Below, piece after piece: positions 43,065 to 50,866 of a stretch of DNA of 64,000 bases. Origin of the DNA: Bacillota bacterium (GTDB lineage: Bacteria > Bacillota > Negativicutes > Sporomusales > UBA7701); the NCBI GenBank assembly GCA_023415775.1, contig JAEZJM010000010.1, positions 69,839 to 133,838 on the forward strand, read 5' to 3'. The translations under genes and the position numbers were made by a program. The notes under the pieces were generated by a model. That model was not told where the DNA came from, made no database searches, and saw nothing but the letters and a program-made list of their open reading frames with translations. Position 1 is the stretch's first letter. The number at the start of each line of letters is the position of its first letter.

Positions 43065-44255
43065 ATGACCGTACCGATCACCGGACCCCTCTGGACCAAA
43101 AACTTCATCATCCTCACCCTCTCCAACGCCCTGCTCTTCTCGGGCTTCCACCTCACCATGCCCGTCCTGCCCCTCTTCATCGCCGACTGCGGCGCCTCGG
43201 ACAGTCAGATCGGCCTGGTCATGGGCAGCTTCACCTTCTCGGCCGTCGCCGTCCGCCTGTTCACCGACGCCGCCATCGGCCGCCTGGGGAAAAAGCGCTT
43301 CCTGCTCATCGGCATGGTCGTCTGCATGCTGTCGGCCGGGGTTTACTACTGGGCCGACACCGTCGGGCTCGCCATCGTCGTCCGTCTGTTCCACGGCCTC
43401 GGCTTCGGCATCGCCACCACCATGTACGCCACCCTCGCCGTTGACATCATCCCCGCCGTCCGCCGCGGCGAAGGCCTCGGCTACTTTGGGCTTGGCAGCA
43501 CCGTCTCCCTGGCCATCTCCCCGGCGCTCGGCGTTTGGCTGGCCGCCGGCCATGGCTATGGGGCCCTGTTCGCCGCCGCCGTAGCCGGACAGATCATCGC
43601 CGTCCTCGGCATGGGCGCTTTCCCCTCGCCCCCGGCCGTTCCCGCCGCTGCCGCCCGGCCAGCCGGCGCCGTCTCCCTGCTCGACCGCCTCATGGAACGG
43701 AAAGCCGCCTTCCCCGCCTTCCTCTGCCTGATGACCGGCGCAGCCGCCGGCGGCGTCATCGGCTTCGTCACCCTCCTCGCCAAAGAAGCCGGCCTCACCA
43801 CCGTCGGCTACTTCTTCACCGTCTCCACCCTCTTCGTCTTCCTCGCGCGGCTCTTCGTCGGCCGCATCTTCGACCGTAAAGGACCCGCCGTGGTCGTCAT
43901 CCCCGGCGCTGTCTGCCTCGGCGTCGGCCAGCTCTTTCTCGCCCACACAGCCTCCACCCCCGTCCTCCTCACCGCCGCCGCCTTCCACGGTCTGGGCTTA
44001 GGCATCCTTTTCCCCTCCCTGCAGGCCTGGATGGTCAGCCTCGTCCCTCCCGAACGCCGGGCCGCCGTCAACGCCACCTACTACAACTTCATCGACAGCG
44101 GCATCGGCGGCGGCGTCATCCTTCTCGGCTTCGTCGCCGAAGCCGCCGGCTACTCGGCCGTCTACCTCGCCGCCGCCGCCGTCATGGTCATATTCGTCGC
44201 CGTCTACGCCGTCTATCTCGTCCGGGGCCGCCCGCCCGCGACAGGGAAAGGCTAA
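43065..44255 (+). CDS. Major facilitator superfamily transporter
   Basis: A 396-residue protein with 12 predicted membrane helices. Features include a loop 2-3 motif (GRLGKKR, a variant of the MFS A motif GxxxDxxGRR), a matching loop in the second half (GRIFDRKGP) and a cluster of Gly/Pro in helix 5 (LGSTVSLAISPALGVWL). CAAGGAG precedes the ATG at 43065. The substrate is not evident; drug or siderophore-like export and sugar uptake are all possible. It is monocistronic between two terminators. Confidence 0.85.
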   Translation: MTVPITGPLWTKNFIILTLSNALLFSGFHLTMPVLPLFIADCGASDSQIGLVMGSFTFSAVAVRLFTDAAIGRLGKKRFLLIGMVVCMLSAGVYYWADTVGLAIVVRLFHGLGFGIATTMYATLAVDIIPAVRRGEGLGYFGLGSTVSLAISPALGVWLAAGHGYGALFAAAVAGQIIAVLGMGAFPSPPAVPAAAARPAGAVSLLDRLMERKAAFPAFLCLMTGAAAGGVIGFVTLLAKEAGLTTVGYFFTVSTLFVFLARLFVGRIFDRKGPAVVVIPGAVCLGVGQLFLAHTASTPVLLTAAAFHGLGLGILFPSLQAWMVSLVPPERRAAVNATYYNFIDSGIGGGVILLGFVAEAAGYSAVYLAAAAVMVIFVAVYAVYLVRGRPPATGKG

Positions 44256-44297
44256 TACCGGCGGATAAACACAATACGCAACACACGGCCCTAAAAC

Positions 44298-44325
44298 CAA
44301 GGAGGCAGGACTATCTGCCTCCTTG
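44298..44325. terminator. Bidirectional hairpin between convergent genes
   Basis: AAGGAGGCAG pairs with CTGCCTCCTT (44299-44308 with 44315-44324). The minus-strand side is followed by GGTTTTAG. It separates the MFS gene from the convergent Cys/His-rich gene. Confidence 0.75.
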
Positions 44326-44347
44326 CCGTGTTCTCCGGCGAAATCAT

Positions 44348-44731
44348 CTAACGATATTGATGGCAATCGTGGTGGCGCATACAGCGCTCGAAACAGTGGC
44401 GGTGGTTATCGTGGTGGCCGCGGTGGTGCCGGCACTGCTCCATGCAGTTATGGCGCGCGCGCTCGCAGCGGTTGCGGTGGTGGCGGTCCCGGTCTTGGTC
44501 GCGATAAAGGCCGTCCAGGTCTGCCTCCCCTGGCTCGGCGGCAACGAATTCGAAATTCTCGTTGACGCCTGCGGAATCGACGCACTTGGCCATCGTGTCA
44601 GACTCCACGGCCGGCTTTAAGTTCCCGCTCGCCGGCGCCGCCATAACCGCCACAGGACTCATGAGAAGAGTAACCGTCAGAACCAGTGCCAGACACAACC
44701 CTTTTATAATCCGTGCTGAAACCATCCACAT
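44348..44731 (-). CDS. Secreted Cys/His-rich protein
   Basis: A 127-residue protein: signal peptide (about 1-32, cleaved near VMAAPASG), then a very polar tail dense in His, Arg, Asp and Cys (CERARHNC, MEQCRHHRGHHDNHRHC, FERCMRHHDC). About six cysteines and more than ten histidines fall in the last 50 residues, suggesting metal binding or disulfide-stabilised export. The start at 44731 (ATG TGG ATG) follows AAAGGCGG. It diverges from an exported ankyrin-DsbA fusion 157 bases away, a possible oxidase for it. No family recognised. Confidence 0.7.
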   Translation of the reverse strand: MWMVSARIIKGLCLALVLTVTLLMSPVAVMAAPASGNLKPAVESDTMAKCVDSAGVNENFEFVAAEPGEADLDGLYRDQDRDRHHRNRCERARHNCMEQCRHHRGHHDNHRHCFERCMRHHDCHQYR

Positions 44732-44888
44732 CGACCGCCTTTCGCTGTTTTTCTTATTATATGCGGCCGCTACGCCGGGATTGATTGCAGGTTATGCGTC
44801 CCGGGCCGTGGTTGCAGCGAATTTTTCCGCCAACTGCGCGTATACATTCTACATGCCCGCAGAAGCGGGACGAGGGGAGGAGAAGCCT

Positions 44889-46148
44889 GTGTGGAAAAAA
44901 CGCCTAGCGGCATGCTTGCTTCTGGCGCTGGCATTGACTCTGCCAACCGCGGCCGGGGCGGCCGGAAAAGACGATGCCTTACTTGCGGCAGTCAGGCACA
45001 GCGACGTGACAGTGGCGGAAAAATTGCTGGCCGGCGGGGCGGCGGTCGACACCCGCGACGTATGGGGCAAGTCGCCGCTCATTATCGCCGCCGCCAGGGC
45101 CGACGTCGCCATGGCCCAGATACTCCTCGCCCACGGGGCCGGTATCGACGCCCGCGACAACTGGCAGCGCACGCCGCTAATCGTGGCCGTTCAGGCCGGC
45201 AGCACCTGGCTGACCGATATCCTCATCCACCGCGGCGCGGATGTCAACCTCCAGGCCGCCAACGGCATAACCGCCCTGATCGCAGCGGCCCAGCGCGGCA
45301 ACGTTGCCGGAGCCGCCATGCTGATCGCCGCCGGGGTGGCCGTCGATCACCGGGACATCATGGGCTGGACGCCACTCATGTGGGCGGCGCGGCGCGCCGA
45401 CCGCGAAATGATCCTCCTGCTGCTGGATTCCGGCGCCGACGCGAACACCGTCGACCGGGACGGCCGCACCGTAATCGACCAGGCCGCCGGCAGCGGCTAC
45501 CCTCCGCACCTGACCGAACTGCTCCGCGCCAACGGGGCCCTTCCGGCGGGCGAACTGCCGGCCGCCGCCTACGGCGAAACCGCCCCCGAATCCAGGTGCG
45601 CCGCGGAGTACCGACCGGCGATTGCCGGCTCCGCCGTCAAAGGTCCGCCGTCAGCCCCAGTCACGATCTTCGAATACACCGACTTTCAATGCCCCTATTG
45701 CCGGTCGGCGGCGGAAATCGTCGAAGATGTTCTCGCCAAATACCGCGGCAGCGTAAAACTGGTCCTCAAACACTGCCCCATGGAATCTCACCTCATGGCC
45801 CTGCCCGCGGCCCGCTACTTCGAAGCCCTCCGCCGGCAGGATGAAGGTTTGGCCTGGCGATTTTACCGGCGCATATTCACCGGACAGGACAGACTGAAAG
45901 AAGGCGAATCATTCCTCCGCCAAACCGCCTCGGAACTGGGGGCGGACCTGTCCGGGCTCGACGCGGCCCTGACATCTCCCGCCGTCGACCGGCAGATTGC
46001 CGCCGATATAAGAGAAGCGGACGCCTACGGCCTTGACGGCGTTCCCATTTTCATCGTCAACGGCCGGCTCATCGACGGCGCCCACCCCCTGGAAACCTTC
46101 GCCGCCGTCATCGACCGCCTCCTCGCCGGAGGGGACCGCCTCCCCTGA
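44889..46148 (+). CDS. Exported ankyrin-repeat/DsbA-like thioredoxin fusion
   Basis: A 419-residue protein: signal peptide (1-24), about six ankyrin repeats (roughly 28-225; e.g. WGKSPLIIAAARADVAMAQILLAHGA and MGWTPLMWAARRADREMILLLLDSGAD), then a DsbA/thioredoxin_4 domain (about 245-415) with active-site CPYC at Cys268-Cys271 and the cis-Pro region GVPIFIVNGRLI. A GTG start at 44889 follows GGGGAGGAG; an open frame to 44562 is rejected. It would oxidise or isomerise thiols outside the cytoplasmic membrane, with the ankyrin part choosing partners. The combination is unusual. Confidence 0.85.
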   Translation: MWKKRLAACLLLALALTLPTAAGAAGKDDALLAAVRHSDVTVAEKLLAGGAAVDTRDVWGKSPLIIAAARADVAMAQILLAHGAGIDARDNWQRTPLIVAVQAGSTWLTDILIHRGADVNLQAANGITALIAAAQRGNVAGAAMLIAAGVAVDHRDIMGWTPLMWAARRADREMILLLLDSGADANTVDRDGRTVIDQAAGSGYPPHLTELLRANGALPAGELPAAAYGETAPESRCAAEYRPAIAGSAVKGPPSAPVTIFEYTDFQCPYCRSAAEIVEDVLAKYRGSVKLVLKHCPMESHLMALPAARYFEALRRQDEGLAWRFYRRIFTGQDRLKEGESFLRQTASELGADLSGLDAALTSPAVDRQIAADIREADAYGLDGVPIFIVNGRLIDGAHPLETFAAVIDRLLAGGDRLP

Positions 46149-46160
46149 ATCTGCTTCCGG

Positions 46161-46187
46161 CCGCCGCCATTACGGCGGTTTTTTTTT
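46161..46187 (+). terminator. Terminator
   Basis: CCGCCG (46161-46166) pairs with CGGCGG (46173-46178), followed by nine T. Confidence 0.92.
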
Positions 46188-46264
46188 GCCTCTTGTCCCG
46201 ATTTTTTCTCATAACACGGCTGTCCGGCGCGTAGACTTGTACAGAAAAAACATGGAGGTGAACC

Positions 46265-46843
46265 ATGAAAAAACTCATCCTTCTCATGGCCGCAGTGCTG
46301 CTCCTGACAGCCGCACCCGTCTGCGCCAGCCCGCTCGAAAACTTCTCCTCCGGACGGCTGGCCGTCGACCTCAACTGGAAACCCTACTCCTTCTCCGGCG
46401 GCAACGCCGGCGAATTCAGCGTAACCGCCGGGCTCGGCGGCGAATGGGCCATCGCCTTCCGGCAGATAAACCTCGACACCGACGGCTATACGCACGACTA
46501 TCGGGCGCACAACCGGGAAATCAACCTCATCCGCAGGCTCGGCGACGGTCTCCAGCTTTACGTCGGCCACTCCCGCACCGGCGGCAGCGCCGGAATAAAC
46601 GTCAAAAACGTTCTCCAAGCCGGCGTCATTGTCGCCCGCAAGCTTGGCGACCGCTTCACCCTCTACACCATCCTCGGCGGCGGCAAAAACGTCGCCAATG
46701 TCGAATTCGGCCTCTCCTACCGCCTCAACCCTCACCTAGAGCTGACCTCCACCTACCGCCACCTCACCGTCGAAAGAATAGGGGAGGGAGCTAGCCGCCA
46801 CAACTACCGCGGCTTCGGCCTCGGTCTGACCTGGAAAATATAG
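46265..46843 (+). CDS. Exported beta-barrel-like outer membrane protein
   Basis: A 192-residue protein with a signal peptide (1-21, VCASPL) and a mature part of short amphipathic strands with alternating polar and apolar residues, such as EFSVTAGLGGEWAIAFRQINL, LYVGHSRTGG and LTSTYRHLTVERI, ending GFGLGLTWKI. This fits an eight-strand outer-membrane barrel of the OmpA-like or YadA-unrelated small-porin size. GGAGGTGAACC precedes the ATG. No peptidoglycan-binding domain is present. Function unknown; the call is from strand pattern only. Confidence 0.6.
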   Translation: MKKLILLMAAVLLLTAAPVCASPLENFSSGRLAVDLNWKPYSFSGGNAGEFSVTAGLGGEWAIAFRQINLDTDGYTHDYRAHNREINLIRRLGDGLQLYVGHSRTGGSAGINVKNVLQAGVIVARKLGDRFTLYTILGGGKNVANVEFGLSYRLNPHLELTSTYRHLTVERIGEGASRHNYRGFGLGLTWKI

Positions 46844-46966
46844 GCGGACGTTGATAAGCCCCCATCTACGGCGTTGCGATTCGTTTGCTTGCTAGCGTAC
46901 GTTCCGAGTACGCGTCGCTGCGCAAGCCTCATCGCGCCTTGTATCTGGGGGCTTCTGAACGCCCGC
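46844..46966 (+). repeat. Structured intergenic repeat, copy G
   Basis: Starts at the third base of the preceding stop codon region. Outer stem AAGCCCCCA/TGGGGGCTT is a perfect 9-bp pairing and differs from copy E by a compensating T-A to C-G change. Middle stem GCTTGC (46887-46892) with GCAAGC (46922-46927). Apical GCGTAC(N7)GTACGC conserved. Confidence 0.9.
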
Positions 46967-47083
46967 TCGCCGATAGGTTCGCACTTCTCAACGGCTGCGG
47001 CAACTAAAACTTTCCCTTTTCCCGACAAAAATTATCCTATTTCCCGGGCAATCATCACCGCTCGTGCCTGATAATCGGGCTTT

Positions 47084-47821
47084 TCATGGCTTCACGCCCA
47101 GCGCCGTCAGTGCTTCCGGGCCCAGCACCCCGTTCTCCTCCAGGCCGCGGTCGCGCTGGAACCGTTTCACCGCCTCCTCGGTCACCAGGCCGTAGATGCC
47201 ATCCGCCCGGCTGTCCAGGTACCCCAGCTCCTTCAGCTTGAGCTGCGCCAGCACCACATCCGGCCCCACCGACTGATACTTCAGCACCCGGGTCACCCTC
47301 GTCCGGCCGCCCTCGATAAACACCGGCGTCCCGATCCGCACCCACTCGAACAGCTCCTCCACGTCCCGGTTGCGCATCCGGATGCACCCGTGGCTGGCGA
47401 AGCTGCCGATCGACCACGGTTTGTTCGTACCGTGGATGCCGAACGTCCCCCACGGCACATTCAGCCCCATCCAGCGCGTCCCGAACCCCGTCCCCCAGTT
47501 GTAATCCTTCCAGACCACCTTCCACTCCCCGAACGGCGTCGGCGTATTGCTCTTCCCCACCGCCACGCGGTAAGTCTTGTGCAACCTGCCGTCGTCGTAC
47601 ACCTCCAGCGTCCTCTTCGCCACATTTATCTTCAGGCTCACCGCCCCCTCGGGCGGGCTTACCGTCTGTCCCGGCGCAGCCGCCAGCTCCAGCTCGTCGA
47701 GATAATCCACCACCGCGAAGCTCACCGCCAGCGCCGCCAGCACCAGCCCGGCGATTGCCCAGTACAGCGGCCGTCGCCGCCACACTCCGCCGCTCATCAT
47801 CATCATCATCCCGCCCCCCAT
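47084..47821 (-). CDS. L,D-transpeptidase with peptidoglycan-binding domain
   Basis: A 245-residue membrane-anchored enzyme: one N-terminal helix (about 20-40), a YkuD catalytic domain with HGTNKPWSIGSFASHGCIRM (catalytic His and Cys) and a C-terminal PG_binding_1 repeat (LKLKELGYLDSRADGIYGLVTEEAVKRFQ). It cross-links peptidoglycan or attaches proteins to it. The N-terminus begins with a GGG-MMMMM run from five tandem ATG codons, so the exact start is uncertain; 47821 is the most upstream. It follows the peptidase C26 gene by one base. Confidence 0.9.
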   Translation of the reverse strand: MGGGMMMMMSGGVWRRRPLYWAIAGLVLAALAVSFAVVDYLDELELAAAPGQTVSPPEGAVSLKINVAKRTLEVYDDGRLHKTYRVAVGKSNTPTPFGEWKVVWKDYNWGTGFGTRWMGLNVPWGTFGIHGTNKPWSIGSFASHGCIRMRNRDVEELFEWVRIGTPVFIEGGRTRVTRVLKYQSVGPDVVLAQLKLKELGYLDSRADGIYGLVTEEAVKRFQRDRGLEENGVLGPEALTALGVKP

Positions 47822-47822
47822 C

Positions 47823-48533
47823 CTAGCCGCGGTCGGCGGCCGTATTCACCAGCCAGCGGAACAGCTCCAGCATCACCGGCTGGCTGCCGAGCATATCCTC
47901 CGGGTGCCACTGCACCGCCAGCAGCAGCCCCGCCGCATCCTCCACCGCCTCCACCACCCCGTCCGCCGTCCGGCCGCACACCGTCAGCCCCGGCGCCACC
48001 CCATCGACTGCCTGATGGTGGAAACTGTTCGTCCGCGCCCTATCCCGCTGCAGCACGCGGCAGAGCAGCGTCCCCGCCCTCACCGCCACCGTATGGCCCG
48101 CCACCTCGCCGCGGCTCTCCTGCCAATGCTGCAGTCCGCCCGCCCGACCGCGCAGATCCTGGTGCAGCGTCCCCCCCAGAGCCACATTCGCCGCCTGCAG
48201 GCCCCGGCATATCCCCAGCACCGGACGGCCTAAAGCCATCGCCGTCCTCACCAGCGCCAGCTCATACTCATCCCGCTCCGGCCACACCCGCCCCAGGCCG
48301 GGCAGCGGCTCGGCCCCGTACAGCCACGGATCGACATCGCCGCCCCCGGTCAGCACCACCCCGTCCACCACCGCCAGATGGCGGCCTGCCTGCTCCGCCC
48401 CGCCGGTGAACGGCAGCACCACCGGGCAGCCTCCCGCCAGAGCCACCGCCCGCACATACGCCCCGCCCGCGAACAGCCGCTCCTCCCCGTCGGCCTGGAT
48501 ACTCGCCGCGATACCGATAACCGGATTATACAC
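47823..48533 (-). CDS. Peptidase C26 (gamma-glutamyl-gamma-aminobutyrate hydrolase-like)
   Basis: A 236-residue class I glutamine-amidotransferase-like hydrolase. The nucleophile Cys is in VLGICRGLQ, with the His of NSFHHQAVD and QWHPEDM completing the site; LTGGGDVDPWLYGAEP is typical of PuuD/YvdE relatives. A GTG start follows GGGGGGACGGCG. It removes gamma-glutamyl groups from small amines or peptides. Pairing with an L,D-transpeptidase, one base downstream, may point to processing of cell-wall peptides (inference). Confidence 0.88.
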   Translation of the reverse strand: MYNPVIGIAASIQADGEERLFAGGAYVRAVALAGGCPVVLPFTGGAEQAGRHLAVVDGVVLTGGGDVDPWLYGAEPLPGLGRVWPERDEYELALVRTAMALGRPVLGICRGLQAANVALGGTLHQDLRGRAGGLQHWQESRGEVAGHTVAVRAGTLLCRVLQRDRARTNSFHHQAVDGVAPGLTVCGRTADGVVEAVEDAAGLLLAVQWHPEDMLGSQPVMLELFRWLVNTAADRG

Positions 48534-48659
48534 CGCCGTCCCCCCGCCGTGAGCCGTCTTCCCTCGCGGGCGCGCCTGCCCGCGCTCCGGCTGCTGCTAA
48601 AAATATATGACAGGACGGCGGCGAAATTCCCGGTAAAATTGCAAAAGCCGTAACAAGCT

Positions 48660-48829
48660 GCCGGCCTGCTAACTATTGCCACAACCGTGTCGGCAGGAAA
48701 GGCCGCCTCTGGCAAAGAATCTCATCAGTCGCCGCCGCCACCGCCGACCTCGAACAGCTCACCAGACTGGCCGACGAAGCCCTCTACCGGGCTAAGCAGA
48801 CCAAAAATTCCGTCGTGTCCGGCACTTGA
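48660..48829 (+). pseudogene. Remnant of a GGDEF-domain C-terminus
   Basis: One frame reads SVAAATADLEQLTRLADEALYRAKQTKNSVVSGT and stops at 48827-48829. ADEALYRAK is the near-invariant end of GGDEF domains. No start codon or upstream domain is preserved, so this is the 3' scrap of a diguanylate cyclase gene. It lies just before the marR promoter, whose TTGACA begins at the last base of its final sense codon and covers its stop. The rest of the 373-base gap (48534-48906) shows nothing else. Confidence 0.65.
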
Positions 48830-48855
48830 CACAGTACGGGTATTCGCGGTATTAT
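48826..48855 (+). promoter_or_regulatory. marR promoter
   Basis: TTGACA (48826-48831), 18 bases, TATTAT (48850-48855). The operator palindrome begins 12 bases downstream, at the expected transcription start, consistent with autorepression. Confidence 0.8.
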
Positions 48856-48866
48856 TGAACCACTAA

Positions 48867-48882
48867 ACGTGTATATACACGT
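48867..48882. promoter_or_regulatory. MarR operator 1
   Basis: ACGTGTATATACACGT, a perfect 16-bp palindrome just after the marR promoter. The same core recurs before the MFS gene. Confidence 0.8.
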
Positions 48883-48906
48883 GACGTCGAGAACGGAGGC
48901 GTCGCC

Positions 48907-49350
48907 ATGAAACACATCGGCGAAGTATATCCGAAAAGCCCCAGCCCGTGCGTTTGCATGAACCTGCGGCGGGCAGCCCGGACGGTCACCCGGTTTTACG
49001 ACGAGACCCTCAAACCCAGCGGCCTCACCGTCGCCCAGCTTGCCCTGCTGCGGCACATCCAAATGGCCGAGAAGACCACCATAAGCGAACTGGCCAAGCT
49101 GATCCGCATCGACCGGACCACCCTCAACCGCAACCTGAAACCCCTGACCGACGCCGGCCTCATAACCGTCGCCCCGGGCGAAGACTCGCGCACCCGGGAG
49201 ATAACGCTTACGGAAACCGGGAAGGACGCCGTGGCATCGGGTTGGCAGCTATGGGGAGAGGCCCAGAAATCCATTCAAGAATACCTAGGCCAAGAGGACC
49301 TTTCCAAGCTCAAACAACTGTTGGCGAAGCTGGAGGCGCTGATGCCTTAA
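48907..49350 (+). CDS. MarR-family transcriptional regulator
   Basis: A 147-residue regulator with the MarR winged helix: TVAQLALLRHIQMAEKTTISELAKLIRIDRTTLNRNLKPLTDAGLITV and the wing GEDSRTREITLTETG. Cysteines at positions 15 and 17 near the N-terminus (SPCVCMN) could allow redox or metal sensing. GGAGGCGTCGCC precedes the ATG. Identical palindromes flank the gene (48867-48882 and 49387-49400), so it probably represses itself and the downstream MFS transporter. Confidence 0.9.
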   Translation: MKHIGEVYPKSPSPCVCMNLRRAARTVTRFYDETLKPSGLTVAQLALLRHIQMAEKTTISELAKLIRIDRTTLNRNLKPLTDAGLITVAPGEDSRTREITLTETGKDAVASGWQLWGEAQKSIQEYLGQEDLSKLKQLLAKLEALMP

Positions 49351-49386
49351 TCGCGGCCGACGTCGGGGATAACGGCCGGAATTTTA

Positions 49387-49400
49387 GTGTATATACACGT
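49387..49400. promoter_or_regulatory. MarR operator 2
   Basis: GTGTATATACACGT, sharing 14 consecutive bases with operator 1. It lies 70 bases before the MFS start codon. Confidence 0.8.
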
Positions 49401-49469
49401 TAATCGCAGCATCTTGCCCGGTAGGGCAGGGCCAAATAAGGGCAATACGCAGCGTATAAGGAGACATAC

Positions 49470-50678
49470 ATGCACATCAGTTCATCGCGAGCCGCCTGGA
49501 TTTTAATGCTTAGCTCGGCGGCTATACTCGCCATCACGATGGGGGCCAGGCAATCGCTCGGCCTCTTCGTCGCGCCGCTCGACGACGCGACAGGCCTGGG
49601 CATCGTTTCAATCAGCTTCGCCCTTGCCGTGGGGCAGTTCGTGTGGGGTCTGGCTCAGCCCGTCATGGGCGCCGTCGCCGACAAGCGGGGTCCTTATGCA
49701 GTGCTTGTCGCGGGCGCGTTCATGCTTGCCGGCGGCCTGGCCCTCACCCCGTTCGCAAACTCGGAATGGTCGCTTGTTATGACCATAGGCGTCTTGAGCG
49801 CCGCGGGCGCGGGCGCGGGGAGCTTCTCCATCCTCATCGGCGCCACCTCCGGGCATCTGCCCGCCGAGCGCCGCTCCTTCGCCGGCGGGTTTATAAACGC
49901 CGGCGGCTCGCTGGGGCAATTCATCTTCGCCCCGCTGCTGCAGGCCATCATCGGCGGCTTCGGCTGGGTAGCCGCCATGTTTGCCATGGCTGCGACCACC
50001 CTGCTTACAATCCCCCTGGCCTCATTATTGGGAAGCCAAAAACCATCGGCCGCGGCCGCCGCTGCCGGCGAGTCCTCGGAGAGCCTGCGGCAGCAGCTGC
50101 GCACCGCCCTCGGCGACCGCAGCTATCTCTGCCTGCATGCCGGCTTCTTCACCTGCGGCTTTCATGTCGCCTTCCTGGTGACCCATCTGCCCGGCGAAGT
50201 CGCTCTATGTGGGCACTCCGCCAACGTATCCGCGTTCTCCCTGGCCCTCATCGGCCTGTTCAACGTCGCCGGCAGCCTCTTTGCCGGCTCGATGGGCTCG
50301 CGGTACCGCATGAAATACATCCTCGCCCTCATGTACGGCAGCCGCGCCGTCATGATCGCCATATACCTCCTCGCCCCCAAAACCGCCCTGACCTTCTATA
50401 TCTTTGCCGCGTCGCTCGGCTTTACCTGGCTGGCGACCGTGCCGCCCACCGCCGGCCTGGTCGCGAAACTTTTCGGCACGAGATACCTTGCCACCCTCTT
50501 CGGCCTGACGCTGCTCACCCACCAGATCGGCGGCTTTCTCGGCGCGTGGCTGGGCGGTCTAGCGATGGCCCACGACGGCAACTATATGTGGATGTGGTAT
50601 GCCGACATTGTCCTGGCGGCTCTGGCGGCGTTCGTCAACCTGCCGATCCGCGAGGAAAAAATAAGCCTGTCGGCGTAG
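49470..50678 (+). CDS. MFS transporter of the MarR regulon
   Basis: A 402-residue 12-helix transporter of the YbfB/OxlT-like group (MGARQSLGLFVAPLDDATGLGIVSISFALAVGQFVWGLAQPVMGAVADKRG at the N-terminus, with the DKRG loop motif). CACTCCGCC and related residues give an unusual central loop with two cysteines. It begins after AAGGAGACATAC. Control by the adjacent MarR suggests export of, or protection from, a small aromatic or antibiotic-like compound, though uptake of organic acids is known in this group. Its last codons lie in a 28-bp direct repeat that flanks structured repeat H. Confidence 0.87.
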   Translation: MHISSSRAAWILMLSSAAILAITMGARQSLGLFVAPLDDATGLGIVSISFALAVGQFVWGLAQPVMGAVADKRGPYAVLVAGAFMLAGGLALTPFANSEWSLVMTIGVLSAAGAGAGSFSILIGATSGHLPAERRSFAGGFINAGGSLGQFIFAPLLQAIIGGFGWVAAMFAMAATTLLTIPLASLLGSQKPSAAAAAAGESSESLRQQLRTALGDRSYLCLHAGFFTCGFHVAFLVTHLPGEVALCGHSANVSAFSLALIGLFNVAGSLFAGSMGSRYRMKYILALMYGSRAVMIAIYLLAPKTALTFYIFAASLGFTWLATVPPTAGLVAKLFGTRYLATLFGLTLLTHQIGGFLGAWLGGLAMAHDGNYMWMWYADIVLAALAAFVNLPIREEKISLSA

Positions 50679-50858
50679 CCGGCAGGCTCAGCTTGCAAAC
50701 AAAATCAGATTGGGAAGAAAGGTCCAGATGCAAGGCGCACCGGAAGAGCGCGCCGCGCCGCGTACTTTGGGACGTACGCAAGCAAGCGCTCTGAGGAGCA
50801 ACGCCGCAGATGGGCCTTTATCACCAGTCTGAAGCCTGCCGGCGTAGCCGGCAGGCTC
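50664..50858. repeat. 28-bp direct repeats flanking copy H
   Basis: The last five codons and stop of the MFS gene plus 12 bases (50664-50691) recur with one mismatch at 50831-50858 on the far side of copy H. Each unit contains a GCCGGC hairpin. It looks like a target duplication or recombination scar around the element. Confidence 0.75.
50705..50831 (-). repeat. Structured intergenic repeat, copy H (inverted)
   Basis: Reverse orientation. Arms CAGAYTG...CAGTCTG; outer stem AAAGGCCCA/TGGACCTTT; middle stem GAGCGC/GCGCTC; apical GCGTAC/GTACGC. The copy is flanked by direct repeats of AAGCCTGYCGGCGTAGCC plus ten more bases, at 50664-50691 and 50831-50858. Confidence 0.92.
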
Positions 50859-50866
50859 ATGGTCCG

